Counted from the first letter of the stretch, positions 47,808 to 60,228 are shown. The stretch: DNA of 64,000 nucleotides from Schistosoma haematobium (GCF_000699445.3 NC_067199.1:33464902-33528901), one strand, 5' to 3'. Notes: generated by a model from the letters alone, not told the origin. A program made the numbers and translations.

Positions 47808-48100
47808 CTAGATATTAGGCGATCCATAATAAATTGCCTCATTGGTGAGCGGAAGTTCAGGGAATAGTTGATGAAGCTCTTCAGTGTCAAGGAATAGTGT
47901 CATTAGACTTTTGAATTTGGTAAAAGTGTCACAGTTACGTATGGGTATTGACAACCTGTTGCACAATAAACTATGCTTTACTATAAAAAACCTACAACGC
48001 ATTTGTTTTCGGTGTTTTACGGTAAGTAGTGTACATGCGTTGTTTCTTAGTCTACAGGCTGGGTCATCGGTCATGGATCATAGTTGGGCAGGAGGTTAGA
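47808..48100 (-). mobile_element. 3' end of a CR1/jockey-like ORF2
   Basis: The - strand frame of 88 codons (48074-47808) reads CRLRNNACTLL near its start and FTKFKSLMTLFL later. Such a segment, with a short basic region followed by a final FK..L helix, is usual at the C-terminus of CR1/jockey-type reverse transcriptase ORFs. It lies downstream on the same strand as the endonuclease part at 49560-50750, so both probably belong to one element interrupted in between. Confidence 0.55.
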
Positions 48101-48169
48101 AATGAGAGTCCATATAATGCTTTGTAGAGAACTATTCGATTGTTCCTTAGCCTCAGTGCCATAAAGGTT

Positions 48170-49356
48170 CTAAAGGGATCTCGTTTTCGACCGACTACAA
48201 AAACATGGCATTACTGTTAACATTCAGAAATGCCGAATCGGAACTGACTTATTAGACTTTCTAGGACACACTATAGGTGAGCAAGGCATTCGACCACTTA
48301 AAACCAAAGTGGCGGCCATTCCGGATTACCCAGAACCGACCACCATCAAGCAATTACGCACGTTTAACGGCCTTGTAAGTTTCTATAGGCGGTTCGTACC
48401 AAAATGCGCTTCCCTTATGAAACCGCTACTCGACCAACTTCGTGGAAAAGCGAAATCCATCAAGCCGGACGACACTGTGCGGAAAGCATCCGCCACAGTT
48501 AAGGAACTTATCGCTAAAGCAACAATGCTTGCTCATCAGGACACCAAAGCAAACATTAGCATCGCAGTAGACGCATCCGACTCAGCAATCGGAGGAGTCC
48601 TACAACAATGGGCTAATCATTCCACGTAACCTTTGGCATTTTTCTCTAGACGGTTGCTAGACACTGAATTGAGGCACAGCACTTTCAGTAGGGAACTCCT
48701 AGCTATGTACTGTGCTGTACGGCATTTTCAACACTATATCGAAGGCCCAGAATTCACCCTTTACACTGGCCACGAACCACTTACCTTCTCTTTAAGCTCT
48801 CCTTCAGACAAGTACTCACCTCGTGAGTCTCGACAACTGGACTACATTTCACAATTTACTTCAGAAACTCAACACATTTCTGGAGTAAACAATGTAGTCG
48901 CAGACGCCTTGTCTCGAATAACTTCCTTGGACAGTTACAAAGGAATCGACCCCCTAAAACTCGCCCGGCTTCAAAAAGAAGACACTGATCTTTAGCACGA
49001 GTTATCGTTTACAGCCCTCAAGCTGCGCATCAAACAGGTGGGAACAAGTGAGGAAGCCTTACTTTGTGACACATCTACATTATCAACTCAACGTCTTGAA
49101 TACGTTGCACAAACTTTCTCATCCAGGTGGTCGTGCAACCATCAAGCTTGTAGCAGAACGGTTTCGCTGGCCTGGCATGAATTAAGGCGTGAGGGAGTGG
49201 GCACGCTTCTGCGTAAGCTGCCAAAAATCTAAGGTTCTCAGACACAACGAATGTCCCTTGGGCTCTTTCAAAACTCCGGACGCTCGTTTCACCATGTTCA
49301 TCTGGATTCGGTAGGACCTTTGACAGATTCAAATGGATACTCTTATCTCTTGATCA
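48170..49356 (+). mobile_element. Gypsy-type LTR retrotransposon pol fragment
   Basis: The + strand runs from the end of the reverse transcriptase (LLDFLGHTIGEQGIRPLK, then TIKQLRTFNGLVSFYRRFVP) through RNase H (IAVDASDSAIGGVLQQW, FSRELLAMYCAVRHFQHYIE, NNVVADALSRI). It continues into the integrase zinc-binding region (HKLSHPGGRATIK, WPGMN, CVSCQKSK) and breaks off at GYSYLL. Stops at 48627-48629, 48993-48995 and 49183-49185 and a frame change before the integrase make it dead. No LTR is attached. This is an ordinary retrotransposon fragment, not a host gene. Confidence 0.93.
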
Positions 49357-49540
49357 ATCAACATATCAGATTTCTCATGTTATTGTACCAGATATGGTTT
49401 ATTCTAATGATTCACACATTTCTGATGAAATTCCTTACAGATCTAAGGAAAATATGTTGGGTGAATCTAACCTTGATCGAGAACCTGATGTAGTTTTAAT
49501 AGATGCTGATTTTTCTGATGATGTTTTACATTCATAATAA
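49357..49540 (+). other. Unassigned open frame after the Gypsy break
   Basis: Immediately after the Gypsy similarity stops (near 49356), a different + strand frame reads VIVPDMVYSNDSHISDEIPY and later EPDVVLIDADFSDDVLHS before a stop. It is hydrophilic, acidic and unlike the surrounding elements. It could be a fragment of another mobile element or of a gene exon; I do not recognise it. Confidence 0.3.
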
Positions 49541-49559
49541 ATTTGGAGAAAGTATTTCA

Positions 49560-52500
49560 GAAGAATCGAATCGTGGTGTCATATCAAATATTATTTGTCT
49601 TCATAATGCATTTATTTCTTGTGGGATCTCCGTATACTTGTTTGTATTTAATAAATATGTCCCCTCTCGATTTAGAACGTTTAAGTTTACTTTGAAAGAG
49701 TATTGTGAGTGCAGGAAGTTATTATTAAGTTCGACAGCACGTTTCTTTTGTGCTACCGTCTTTTGTGTACGTATTGTCTCTGTTCGGACAAACTTTCTGT
49801 CATCGTTACTAAAGGGGAAAAGTCATTGGAGTTGTGGAATCGAGTACAATTTCTTTGAATACGTCTTCGTGAACTAACCGGTATATGCAGATCTTTAGAG
49901 AACTTAGGTCTCCGGTATTCTAAAGGTGCGATCTGTTGATGATACTTCCGATGTTGTGATAAAATATATTGGTTAGTGTGTCGGCATTGTTTGCAGTAAA
50001 GAATGTTCCCCTATCAGTGCTTCTTAGGTAATTGTGGAAGTTATTCCAATCAACCATGCGATAGTTTCTCCGAAGTGATACAGTTTTACTTCTACCGGTT
50101 ATGGTTTTTATATTGAGGCTACATATGACAATGTTATGATCACTACCTGGAGACCTTTTTTCAATATACACGGTATCGGGGTGAGGCCACTGGTAAAAAC
50201 TAAGTCCAAGATATTTTGATGTCTGGTGGAGCTACTGACATACTGAGTACACTGTCCAAGCTCTAGACATTCAATAAATGACTCATAACTTTTTGGCGCC
50301 TTGGCTGGGAACCATGAAATTTCAGGCATGTTGAAGTCACCACAAATAAACTTTCCTGTGAATGGGAGGGATGGTGCTAGTGTGAATACTTCCGATAATA
50401 CTGCTGTTTCACCTGTTGATGCGTTAGGTTGACGGTAGACACAGACGAACAGTAAGATAACGGAAATTGATGGCTTTAAAACAATTCACACCAAATCCTC
50501 CAGTTTGTTTAATTCAGGTATATCACATAATATAGTGAGCGTAAATAAAGCACTCTCCGCCTCGCCCTCTCAACTTATCACTCTGACATAGTAAATAGTT
50601 ATCAAGAGATCTATTTAAGTTGGAAAGATTACTGTCAGTCCATGCTTTAGATATCATTATAAGCAATGGTTTATATATGGATGAAAACAGGGCTAAGTCC
50701 ATCTTTTTATTGCAAATCGACCTAGCATTGATAAGACACATATTAAACAAGTGGCCTACAAAGTTAAAACGGGTGAGAGTACCTCGATTAAAGTTGTCAT
50801 AGCCCTTGCGGGTATGATGTGGGTTAAAAGTGAAGTATTGAATGGTCTTCAGTTGCTCGATATTTGAATTGCTAGAGTTAGTGGTGGATGTGTCAAATGA
50901 GACAGTGAAGTTGCTTGAGTAGTTTACCCAGGAGGAAATGGTGGGAGTACTCTCTGATGGAAACCGTACGGGGGAAGCAAGTTTATGTTCCGCATGTGGT
51001 TTGAAATGACATGGGCTATTTGCTTCGTGCCATTAGGGACCGTATTCAAAAAATAATCTGGTGCAGGCCGACTGTGAGGTGTATTGTTATTTGTAAAATG
51101 GTCTTGATGCTTGAGTTCGTAGGCTCTGTTATAGCTACTTACGTTAGTGTGAGTGTGAGGAGGGTCTGCTGCACGTAACTGTAGGTAGACATAGAAGCCA
51201 TTTTTATGTAGTGGGTTGGCACTGAAGGGTGTGAAAAGTTTTCTTCCTGAGAGTAATTACAGTTGTGATCCTGGGGAATCTAGACTGAATGTAGGGTGAG
51301 AAACCTATTATTATAATGGCTCATAATGGTTTTAGGCTTTAGAGGGTGAGTGGAATTATCAGTACTCTGGTAGTTTTTGTTAGTCTGTGTGTAAAAGGAC
51401 TTGTTACGCTCAAGCCTACTTCCCGTTTCGCAACTAAGAGGTGCTGACGTCAGGTTATATGATATCAGCGGTGAGAACCTGTTCACTGTCGTTGGGATAT
51501 CTATAGAGCAGTTGGGTTCAGTCTTACGTGTTTCCCTGTTTGGTATCTTGAATCTTGTCTTCCCACCCTTTTTCGTCAGAGCCGGATAGTTTCGTCGTCT
51601 CTGTGAGATGAATTTGGGTTCATTCGAGCCAACTTGTGGAGTATATTTAGGGGGTCTAATTATCAAGTGTATATGTTTAGTTTGATGTAGGTTGTCACAC
51701 AGCTCACAGTTTAGTACTTTACTGAGCGAACAGCCGGGATTAGACATGTCGTTATGCTTTTTGGTGACAGTTGGTGTCCGTATCTTATCCAAAGGTTTCT
51801 GATCAGCAGACGCATCTAGATCTACAGAGTGAACTGCCATTTGTGGAGTGATGTCATGCTTATTGTTCATGTGCTTTTATCTATTTACTGTGCTGAAAAT
51901 TGTCTCTAGCTGATTATCTACTTTAACATTACCATGCAATCCTATCACTTCACGTCTTCTTACACGACGTTGACAGGGCGTGAGGTCTGGAGTGACTTTT
52001 GTGCTTTTGTATGGAATTATTGAGCTAATATTTTTGCTCGAATCAATAAACTGTTTAGCATCGTTACAGCAGCCAAATCTAAACAGTAGAGGGCATGTCT
52101 ATCTGTCTAACTTTTTCCAAAGAGGATGACTTGGCAGTTGGCGTTTACTATACCGCATGCTATGAGGCAAATATCCCTTAACTTATTTTGGTGTGTGCGG
52201 TCAGGGAGATTGTATGTAACTGCTTTGTAGGATGACACCACTCTTTTCATCACTTCTTCAGGCACAAACTCCAAAATACGCTCAGCTTTAGTGAGTTGCT
52301 CAAAATTTTTATCAGTATTAAGGTCTCATATGTGTGTGGGGGTCGTTACTTGTCCAAGTCTACCGTTAAATTCGACTAGAGAGTTTTGTAACTGATGGAT
52401 GTCAGTGCTATGTCGATCAATGTTTTCGTATATATGAGATAAGCTATTAGACGCTTTGGTTTTTAGAATTTTAGATTTAGGCCTTAGTAAAACATGCTGT

Positions 52501-52850
52501 CTGGTAGACTGTGTTGACTTTTTGATGCACGTGGGTATATTGCCTTTATGTCAGCCAGTCTTACCGCCAGCATACTGTACGAAAAGATAGAGGGGTTGTC
52601 AAGAGGAGAATCAAGTAGTAATAGTGATATTTGTTCAGGGTTCAGAAGATAAAGTCTCAACATTGTCAGGTATTGAATCATCAGTCATAGAGGTTACAGA
52701 TGTTGACCTATTATTTGGCTTAAGATTTGATGAAATTTCTCTTTTGCTAGAGTTACTTGTCATAATTTGAAGCTTGGTGAATAGAGGGCTCGTTAAATTA
52801 AATAGAATAGCTGAGTCCATAGTTATTGTTATGTATTAACCAGGCTAATG
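49560..52850 (-). mobile_element. CR1/jockey-like non-LTR retrotransposon, 5' part (ORF1 and endonuclease)
   Basis: The - strand carries ORF1 in broken pieces from 52820 to 51280. One piece near 51950-52080 reads VTPDLTPCQRRVRRREV, a motif common in ORF1 of this group, followed by a basic, Ser/Thr/Pro-rich segment (51870-51280). ORF2 begins near 50744 with CLINARSICNKK, the start of an apurinic-type endonuclease. It goes on through HQNILDLVFTS (50108-50329) to SPGSDHNIVICSL (50171-49920), the closing endonuclease motif, and LAPLEYRRPKF beyond. The RT is absent here. Frameshifts throughout; dead. Confidence 0.8.
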
Positions 52851-53650
52851 CTAAGATCAGAAACTATGTGTATATAACGTATTTCAAATATAAGGTGTTC
52901 GGTTATAACACAGTAGCGATCATTGGAATATATTTATTCCAATTAGTATGATCAAAAGACAGAGACGCGTCAATGTAGATTACTGGAGGCTTATACAAGG
53001 TATGAAGGAAACAAAGTACGCAATATTCGTATATTAATTAGAAACCGTCCGTTGAAATTATTTTCCTGGGGCAAAATGTGCTCGATATACAAGATAAGAT
53101 GAAAATCTCAGTGGAAAACAGCCTACAAAATGGTAAGTCAAGAAACTTCTAAACCACGTGAAAAATTGTTACCACTTTGAAATTTCGCGCCAGCACCGAA
53201 TCATCCCAACATGAGTATCCTGTCAACAAATTACCAACATATTATTTGGGGTGACGCTTAAAAGATTGCATACCAAAAAGTGAAAACACCGGGTACCCCC
53301 ACTACTTTTTGATTTGAAGTCGCCATAACTAGATGTGCTCTCTAAGTAGAGGTAAACGTAGCTTCCTCAGTGTATAGCTTAAATAAGAGATTTGACAAAC
53401 ATGTACTCATCCACAAATTACCTTCTCCCACGTGGATCAGTTGTGCCGAATTAATGTCTCATGATATACTACTGTTATCACTTTCACATGTCAGTAACTA
53501 CCTTCTGTTCCGCTTATTGTTATATGCGTTTTAACTTCGGCCTTGTCATACTGTCTTTATTACCAATAAATTAACTTATTGATTTTTTCCTTGAAACGAT
53601 CGCATCCTGATATCGCCCGAATTACCACTTTATTATTTTCCATATTGCAG
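52851..53650. other. Noncoding sequence upstream of the candidate exon
   Basis: May contain the 5' end of the CR1-like element near 52850-52950. No coding exon recognised. Confidence 0.35.
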
Positions 53651-53920
53651 CCAACCAACCTCCTGCCTAGCACTGTGATAGCTGCTGATATCCCAAAGCT
53701 CAACTGCTCAGAGAAAATCGTGCTCACTGGAATTGTTAAGTATACACATCCACAAATTGGTGCAATCAAATGGCTAGACTGCCATCAAGTGTACATTGCC
53801 AGATATCTAGAGTTTTATCGAAAAGAAAAGAAACAGAGACAAAGAAATAAATCTGTTTGTAGTAACTTGTGGCGAAAGATATTGAAAACTGATTCATGTA
53901 ATTCTGTTTTAATTTGTTAA
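53651..53920 (+). CDS. Candidate terminal exon of unknown protein
   Basis: A clear acceptor (pyrimidines, then TTGCAG at 53645-53650) opens a frame of 89 codons that runs to a TAA at 53918-53920. It reads DIPKLNCSEKIVLTGIVKYT early and contains a strongly basic YRKEKKQRQRNKS segment. Codon use and composition look like a real exon: the stretch is less AT-rich than the flanks. The stop lies only 64 nt before the elongase ATG. It could be the last exon of a separate gene or an alternative exon; upstream exons were not found. I do not recognise the domain. Confidence 0.35.
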   Translation, partial: PTNLLPSTVIAADIPKLNCSEKIVLTGIVKYTHPQIGAIKWLDCHQVYIARYLEFYRKEKKQRQRNKSVCSNLWRKILKTDSCNSVLIC

Positions 53921-53984
53921 TTTTATCATTGAACATTATCACACATATTCTTTTCTGTCATCTGTTTCTAATCGCCTATTGGAA

Positions 53985-56900
53985 ATGAACGTAGTAGGTG
54001 AATATATAGACTGGATGAACAGGATTTTTAAAACAAGCATGGAAAGAGCAGGTATTTATCGATTAGGATGTGTTTGTATCCCATATAGACCCCAGAGTCT
54101 CTTCGATGTTCCTAATGAGTTCAGTGAATGGTTTATTATATGTGATCATTGCCTACCTAACATTAGTTCATTATGGGTTAAAGTTCATGAAAGGAAGGAA
54201 TCCTTTTCGTATAAATGGACTCGTTTTTGTGTATGATTGGATCATGGTAGTTATAAATGCCTATATGCTATATGAATCTATAGCAGTCGCATTTAATGAA
54301 AATTATTCGTTGTATTGTCAAAAGGTTGATTACAGCTCAAATCCTAACGCCTTGAGAGTAAGTTTTTCTATTTTGAGATCTTTTTATCGTTATGGTTTTT
54401 GTTTAAACCTTGTTCTTAATACTGTCCTATCAACAACTTATCACCTGATTAAGTAAGCACTTACTAATGATTAGTCATGACAGCTCCAAAAGAACCACTG
54501 CTTATCTTCTTTGCTTTTTCAGTTTATTAACTACTGGTACTCATGTGATCTCCGATTTCAGGTTTAAAACCCGAAAATTCCGCTTAAAAGCGTGTATTCA
54601 AGTTAACTTGGCTGAAAACATATTTCATCTCTTTTTTGGAATGAAATTATCATTTTTCAATTAAGTTCTTGCTGCAAGCTGTTGAAGAATCTTAAAATGT
54701 TACATATGATCAGCAGGTCATAAAACAAATATAACTAGTATAACAGACGCTTGTAAGTTGGAGAAGATTTACTACTTCACTAATCAACGAACAACTTGTA
54801 CGTTTGCAGGTAAAAACAGTACCTAAAATCACTATTATATCACATAAAATATGGAGTTTTCTGGAAGAAACCATAATCTAAGTAACTAGGCAAAAAGTAA
54901 CAAGAGCCTGGGTAAGTAACCTGTCATTGGCAGGACAGCGTCACCATCAAGTGTCGGTTCAAGACATTTCTTTCACTGGAACATTGTACGTTGTTGACGC
55001 TGATCTAATTCTTCTTGATCTTGCCTTGTCTTACAGTGTTCATTTGCCTCGTAAGGCCATTAGTATCGTTTGTAATTAACTTTTGTTTGCTATGTCTACA
55101 CACAATTGCTAATATTTTTGAACACATTTGATTCTTTCCAAAGTTATGCAAGGACTTTTTGACCAAAGCCAAACGTCTCTTTAGTGTTCCGACCCAAAAA
55201 ACTAGCTCCCTGACTAGAACAAGTTGCCCATTAATTTGTTTTCAATTTAAACTACATTGGTGCAATTCAATGGGCAAGTGCAGACGTTTACCTTGAGAAG
55301 TCAGTCATTTACAGCGTAGAACCAGGCACATATGTGCATCGGTCCAAGTTGCCATACCTCATTAACACAACAACACAAGTACCAAATTTATAGAATTAGT
55401 TACTTCAACGGTAGTAATATGTTAAAAAAGATTGCATATAAACATATGATACAGGTAGAAGGCCTTAGTTCATACAAACAAGGTGTAAAGCAATTTTAAT
55501 TTCATGGTTTAAGGGCAGACAAAGGATGTACACACCTACGCCATTGTGATCGATTCTGAGCCATGTCACACAGTCTCCAACTACCGCTTACGGTAGTCGC
55601 ACGGTCCCCAACCAAGTAGTCTGCATGTCCCAACATGGCTCAGATCAGAAGTTAGTGACTTTATGGACTGATGTCACGTTTTGGTTTGGTAGCCCCTAAC
55701 TTTCTTCCATCCGTCTTCAACACTAATCATCATTGCGTGCCATGATAATCGGTAGTTGGGCATGCGTAGTACATGTCCCAACCACCTTAGTCGATGAAGT
55801 TTCACAACCTCATGAACTGATTTACCATAAATCCTAATACCTAGTGTCAAACTTCACTGTTACTTACCCGGTGATCCCAGTAGATGCGAGCAATATTTCT
55901 AAGACATCTGTGATCAACTACTAGTAACTTACGAGTATCCTCTACGCTTAATGACCACGCTTTTTAGCCGTAAAGTAGAACGGAACGAACTGCCGCTCAG
56001 TATACTTGTTCTTTAATTGATAGATGGATATTTCTCCTTCACCGTAGGTAAAGTAAATTGGCGAAAGCTAAACGAGCTTTTCGGATCCGCGCAGTGATTT
56101 CGTCAGACACTAACCCATTAGCGCTGACCAGACTTCCAAGATAAGTGAAGTTGTCGACGCGTCCGACCAAAAGACTCTGCGTTTCATCAATGTCTTTGAG
56201 AAAACACTAAAATAAAATGATGAGATTGCTGAAATTATTTCTCAAATGAGAGCTGAAGTGATACAAATAGCTATCCACTACACATACATATTTATTTAAA
56301 CACATAAAAATTGGTAAATAGAGGCACCTAATAGATATGCACCACATAAATCATTCAATTTATGTGAGGGCTGGGATATTGCCTGTGTTATCAAACCGAG
56401 GCAGATGGTTCTCTCAGGAGGCCACTCCTGAAGCCTTTGACATAGAGGTCTAATCCGCAAGGCAATGGAGCAACTTTAGGAGATGCAGTCCCGTGATAAC
56501 CGTAACCAAAAAAAGATCCATACGCCATTTATTTCGTTGGGATCCTGCAGCTCATGTACACCATTGGTTTGGAATCAGGGTTTTCCGACTCCTCTAGGTA
56601 TATCCTTCGTATCCACCAACCCGGTTAAAGCGCCGGACATTCGCTTTTTGTCCTCTCAATTTTATAAACAATCTTGCTGCAGGAAGGCACTGGTTGTATG
56701 CATGTGGCTATGTGTGAGCATTTCCAGAGGGAGAGCTGACTCTCGGCCGAACCAGGGCATTTGGGGGTATGCATACATATACATACAATCAAATAGTTCT
56801 AGCTTCAAATTATGGCTAAATAAATATTAGAAAAGAGCATCCATTTCTCAAATAACTAAATGTGTAGTAGAGAAATAAAGCCATAATTTATATGCAGACT

Positions 56901-59375
56901 ACTTAAATGGTACTGTAAATGGCAGTTACTCATCGGATGATAGTAAGCTATAGGAGACGAAAAATGTAAGTCAAAAGATATGATTTGTTCTTAGTACCTA
57001 AATGGGTATCAAAGTGGTAACCGTGAGACCTACCTGTCCCGTGTTCGATCTATACACTTTTAAGGGAGTTGGGAACGTAACAGGTTAGTTATCCAATGCT
57101 TTTTTGTTTTGCTAGCTCTTCAACCAAGACCAGTCTGTAGTGACAAAACTATCTTCATCACTATAAGTTATCGGCTACTTTTGTTTGAAATAAGAAAGTA
57201 ATATATGAAATTGTTTCTATTTTCTATTTTGCTATACAGTTAGTCCGAGCTATTTGGTTATTTCATATATCAAAAGTGATAGAATGTTTAGATACATTCT
57301 TTTTTATAATTCGTGGTCGAACACATCTTGTCACATGGTTACATGTCTATCACCATTGTACAATGATTCCGATAACATGGGCTGGAGTGAAATGGGTAGC
57401 TGGGGGTGAAATATTCCAACCTGTCGCAGTCAACTGCACGATTCATGTGATTATGTACAGTTATTATGCATTTGCAGCTCTTGGACCTAAATGGCGAAAA
57501 TACTTGTGGTGGAAACGTTACCTAACAATGCTACAAATGGTTTGTTCTTTTTTTTCGAAAATAAGCTAACACTTGTGTACTACATTTTTTGTTGGTGATG
57601 AACAATTGCTATCTATTATTTTATAACATTTAACCATTTAGAAAATGGAATATCTTATCTGATGTGTATATTTGGCGGACTATACTACACGGTTGAAATT
57701 GTTCATAAACATGTTTCAAACTGCCAAATGCCAATAGATCGTAGAATTCGTCCGTTTATCCTAGACCATCAATTAAACCTTTGGCAAAGGGTCATAAATT
57801 GTATTTAGAAGGTCAATTTAGTGTTAATTTAATAATTTCATGTTTGATTACTATCAAAGTACAATTTGAGTGTATATATATCCAACACTTATTTATATTC
57901 ATATAAAGTGAACAACAAAACTCTAAAGCAAAAGACTAAGAGAAAGAATAAAAACAGCAAAAAAGATGCTTTAGGATTTTTTTGGCCAATTCAAACTGAT
58001 TATATGAAATAAATTTGAACTAAAAAACTATTTCGTTAGTCACTTCATCTCAATTTTCTCTTAAGAAAATGAATTCACATGGAATTATTATATAGTTCGT
58101 GGGTGAATATAAAGAATTTATATACTTGAAGAAACGTTTTTGTACTTTATTCTTCTTTCCTTTCCTTGGATCCATTTTCGACAAACAGTACCAACTTTCA
58201 GTATTTAGAAGGAGGTTGTTGAATTTTCACAATATGGATCAGCAACAGATCTTAGACAATCCTTGAAGAAAAAGATCTGGATGGTTAGTTTTTTTTAAAA
58301 CGGGACTCTTCGGGTCTATGGATCCATGGCATCACCACTTTGTGTGAGAGTTTAAAGGTTTTAGGTTTGATCTCTTGAAGGACTTACCACATCAGGACAA
58401 AATAACTATCAAGTGCCTTCTGATTTTCCAACTAACATCAGCTGATGACGTATGATACCAGAAGTTTTTATTTGATAAACGGTATTCAATAGTAAATTTT
58501 CGCCTATCAAGGATTTTTTAAATTTTCTTGGCAGTCGAATTTCATCAGGGGTCCAAAGCTCTGAAGTTCATCCGGTGAAGTCGAGTTTAAAGCTCACAGA
58601 CGCGATAAAGTTTACTTAATGTTGTAGTTCATTGGTTCAAATAACTGAAACTTAGCTGGTAGATCTTCAGGTATAACTCTGTATCTGTCTTAGACAATTA
58701 TTCCAATTCTTATAAAACACATGTGACTTAGCGTCTAGTAAATAACATTTTGCTTAGATGTAGAGTGTATTTTCGATTCAGATACCAAAGCAAATGACTT
58801 GTACAACGTATGAACTACAATTCACAAGAATTCGCACTGTTAGATAGGTGGTTTAATTGTAAAGTTTTCATCGTCTTTCTAGACAATACTATCAAAACAC
58901 AATTCTATTTTTGATTTTGAGTTATAAATTTTTTTCGATTCTCTCAAAATCATATTCACTGTAAGTTGGCAATTTGAACGGATGTAACCAATCGAAACTA
59001 TTTATTGAATAGGAATTTTCAGTTTTCAATATACCTAATTATTTTTCTAAGTATTTTTTTTAGAAAAAGAGTTGAATGATTCCATATCACACTTGTTTTC
59101 TCCTTCTTATGCTCATATAGATTCAATTTAGCTATGGAATGCTTTATTCTTACATTTCGCTTTACAACCAATGTGGTCTGAAGGAATTTGTATATTACAT
59201 CAATTTGTTTTATCAAGCCAGTCTTCTATTACTTTTCTATAATCATTATCACCATGCATATCATAAATCGAAAAACCAAAAGTTATGTAAAGCAGTAAGT
59301 ATATGTTTATGTGAATGCTTTTCGTCGTTTTTTTCTAAAACTTTATCTTTGCCACTGAAATATTTCTACCGATAG
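53985..59375 (+). CDS. ELOVL4-like very-long-chain fatty acid elongase, four exons found
   Basis: Exons 53985-54051, 54089-54357, 57240-57539 and 59121-59294 join in phase to 270 codons. The enzyme family is a multi-pass ER membrane 3-ketoacyl-CoA synthase that condenses malonyl-CoA with fatty acyl-CoA. Evidence: DPRVSSMFLM (residues about 23-32), GLKFMKGRNPFRI, the KVIECLDTFFFIIRGR segment and the catalytic histidine box HVYHH at 147-151. Then come VKWVAGG, MYSYYAFAALGP and WWKRYLTMLQMIQF, all very close to ELOVL4. The first intron is only 37 nt. After exon 4 there is a good GTAAGT donor at 59295, so a further short exon with the usual basic ER-retrieval tail may follow; otherwise the frame reads on to a stop at 59373-59375. 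The start ATG gives a 22-residue leader before DPRV, normal for the family. Repeats in the intron flank exon 3. Confidence 0.93.
54052..54088 (+). other. 37-nt intron in the elongase gene
   Basis: GTATTT at the start, ATATAG at the end. Removing it joins a split Asp codon and restores the family's DPRV motif; reading through gives a frame with no elongase similarity. Very short introns are known in schistosome genes, mostly near 5' ends. Confidence 0.88.
55299..56170 (-). mobile_element. RTE family 2 retrotransposon, decayed copy (elongase intron 2)
   Basis: Follows the 37.5-kb copy along its whole length on the same strand but with frameshifts and stops throughout. The first 665 bp are nearly identical to 59564-60228 including the shared damage. 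A GC-richer segment at about 56330-56790 may be the 5' end of the same family, which would make this an internally deleted element; that is inference. Confidence 0.85.
56171..57239. other. Elongase intron 2, repeat-like GC-richer segment
   Basis: The part at about 56330-56790 has a 115-codon open frame and higher GC than the background but no recognisable domain. It resembles a retrotransposon 5' region in composition. The rest is AT-rich with no feature. Confidence 0.35.
57540..59120 (+). other. Elongase intron 3
   Basis: GTTTGT donor and CATATAG acceptor. About 58280-58470 resembles a very decayed hammerhead-type short repeat on the + strand (AGGACAAAATAACTATCAAG, then a GTGCCTTCTG tail). 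Nothing else recognised. Confidence 0.5.
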
Positions 59376-59563
59376 ATATTTTGTCCACAAGAACCGAATA
59401 TGAATGAGAAAAAATAAATACTGTTAACAATTAGGCTATATGGCTTAGATGTTCATGTTAACCGTAAGGAACTTAAATAATTTATAGATTTAAAACATAC
59501 TTGTAAGACAATAATGAGAAATATTCCAGTCTTGTCTACTCGATAAAATTTTATTTAGTAGTC

Positions 59564-60228
59564 AGTCAGTCATTTACAGCGTAGAACCAGGCACATATAT
59601 GCATCGATCCAAGTTGCCATACCTCATTAGCACAACAACACAAGTACCAAATTTATAGAATTAGTTACTTCAACGGTAGTAATATGTTAAAAAAGATTGC
59701 ATATAAACATATGATACAGGTAGAAGGCCTTAGTTCATACAAACAAGGTGTAAAGCAATTTTAATTTCATGGTTTAAGGGCAGACAAAGGATGTACACAC
59801 CTACGCCATTGTGATCGATTCTGAGCCATGTCACACAGTCTCCAACTACCGCTTACGGTAGTCGCACGGTCCCCAACCAAGTAGTCTGCATGTCCCAACA
59901 TGGCTCAGATCAGAAGTTAGTGACTTTATGGACTGATGTCACGTTTTGGTTTGGTAGCCCCTAACTTTCTTCCATCCGTCTTCAACACTAATCATCATTG
60001 CGTGCCATGATAATCGGTAGTTGGGCATGCGTAGTACATGTCCCAACCACCTTAGTCGATGAAGTTTCACAACCTCATGAACTGATTTACCATAAATCCT
60101 AATACCTAGTGTCAAACTTCACTGTTACTTACCCGGTGATCCCAATAGATGCGAGCAATATTTCTAAGACATCTGTGATCAACTACTAGTAACTTACGAG
60201 TATCCTCTACGCTTAATGACCACGCTTT
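59564..60228 (-). mobile_element. RTE family 2 fragment, near-identical duplicate of 55299-55963
   Basis: I count four base differences over about 658 aligned bases, with no length change, against the copy 4265 bp upstream. Both carry the same stops and frameshifts, so this is a copy of an already dead element. Similarity ends at the CGCTTT at 60228; after that the sequences differ. Confidence 0.9.

Noticed and set aside
51401..51589. + strand frame opposite the CR1-like ORF1
   Set aside because: Antisense shadow of ORF1.
54070..54088. ATG-like start of the second elongase frame upstream of DPRV
   Set aside because: That part of the frame lies inside the 37-nt intron; splicing from the exon ending at 54051 gives the better protein.
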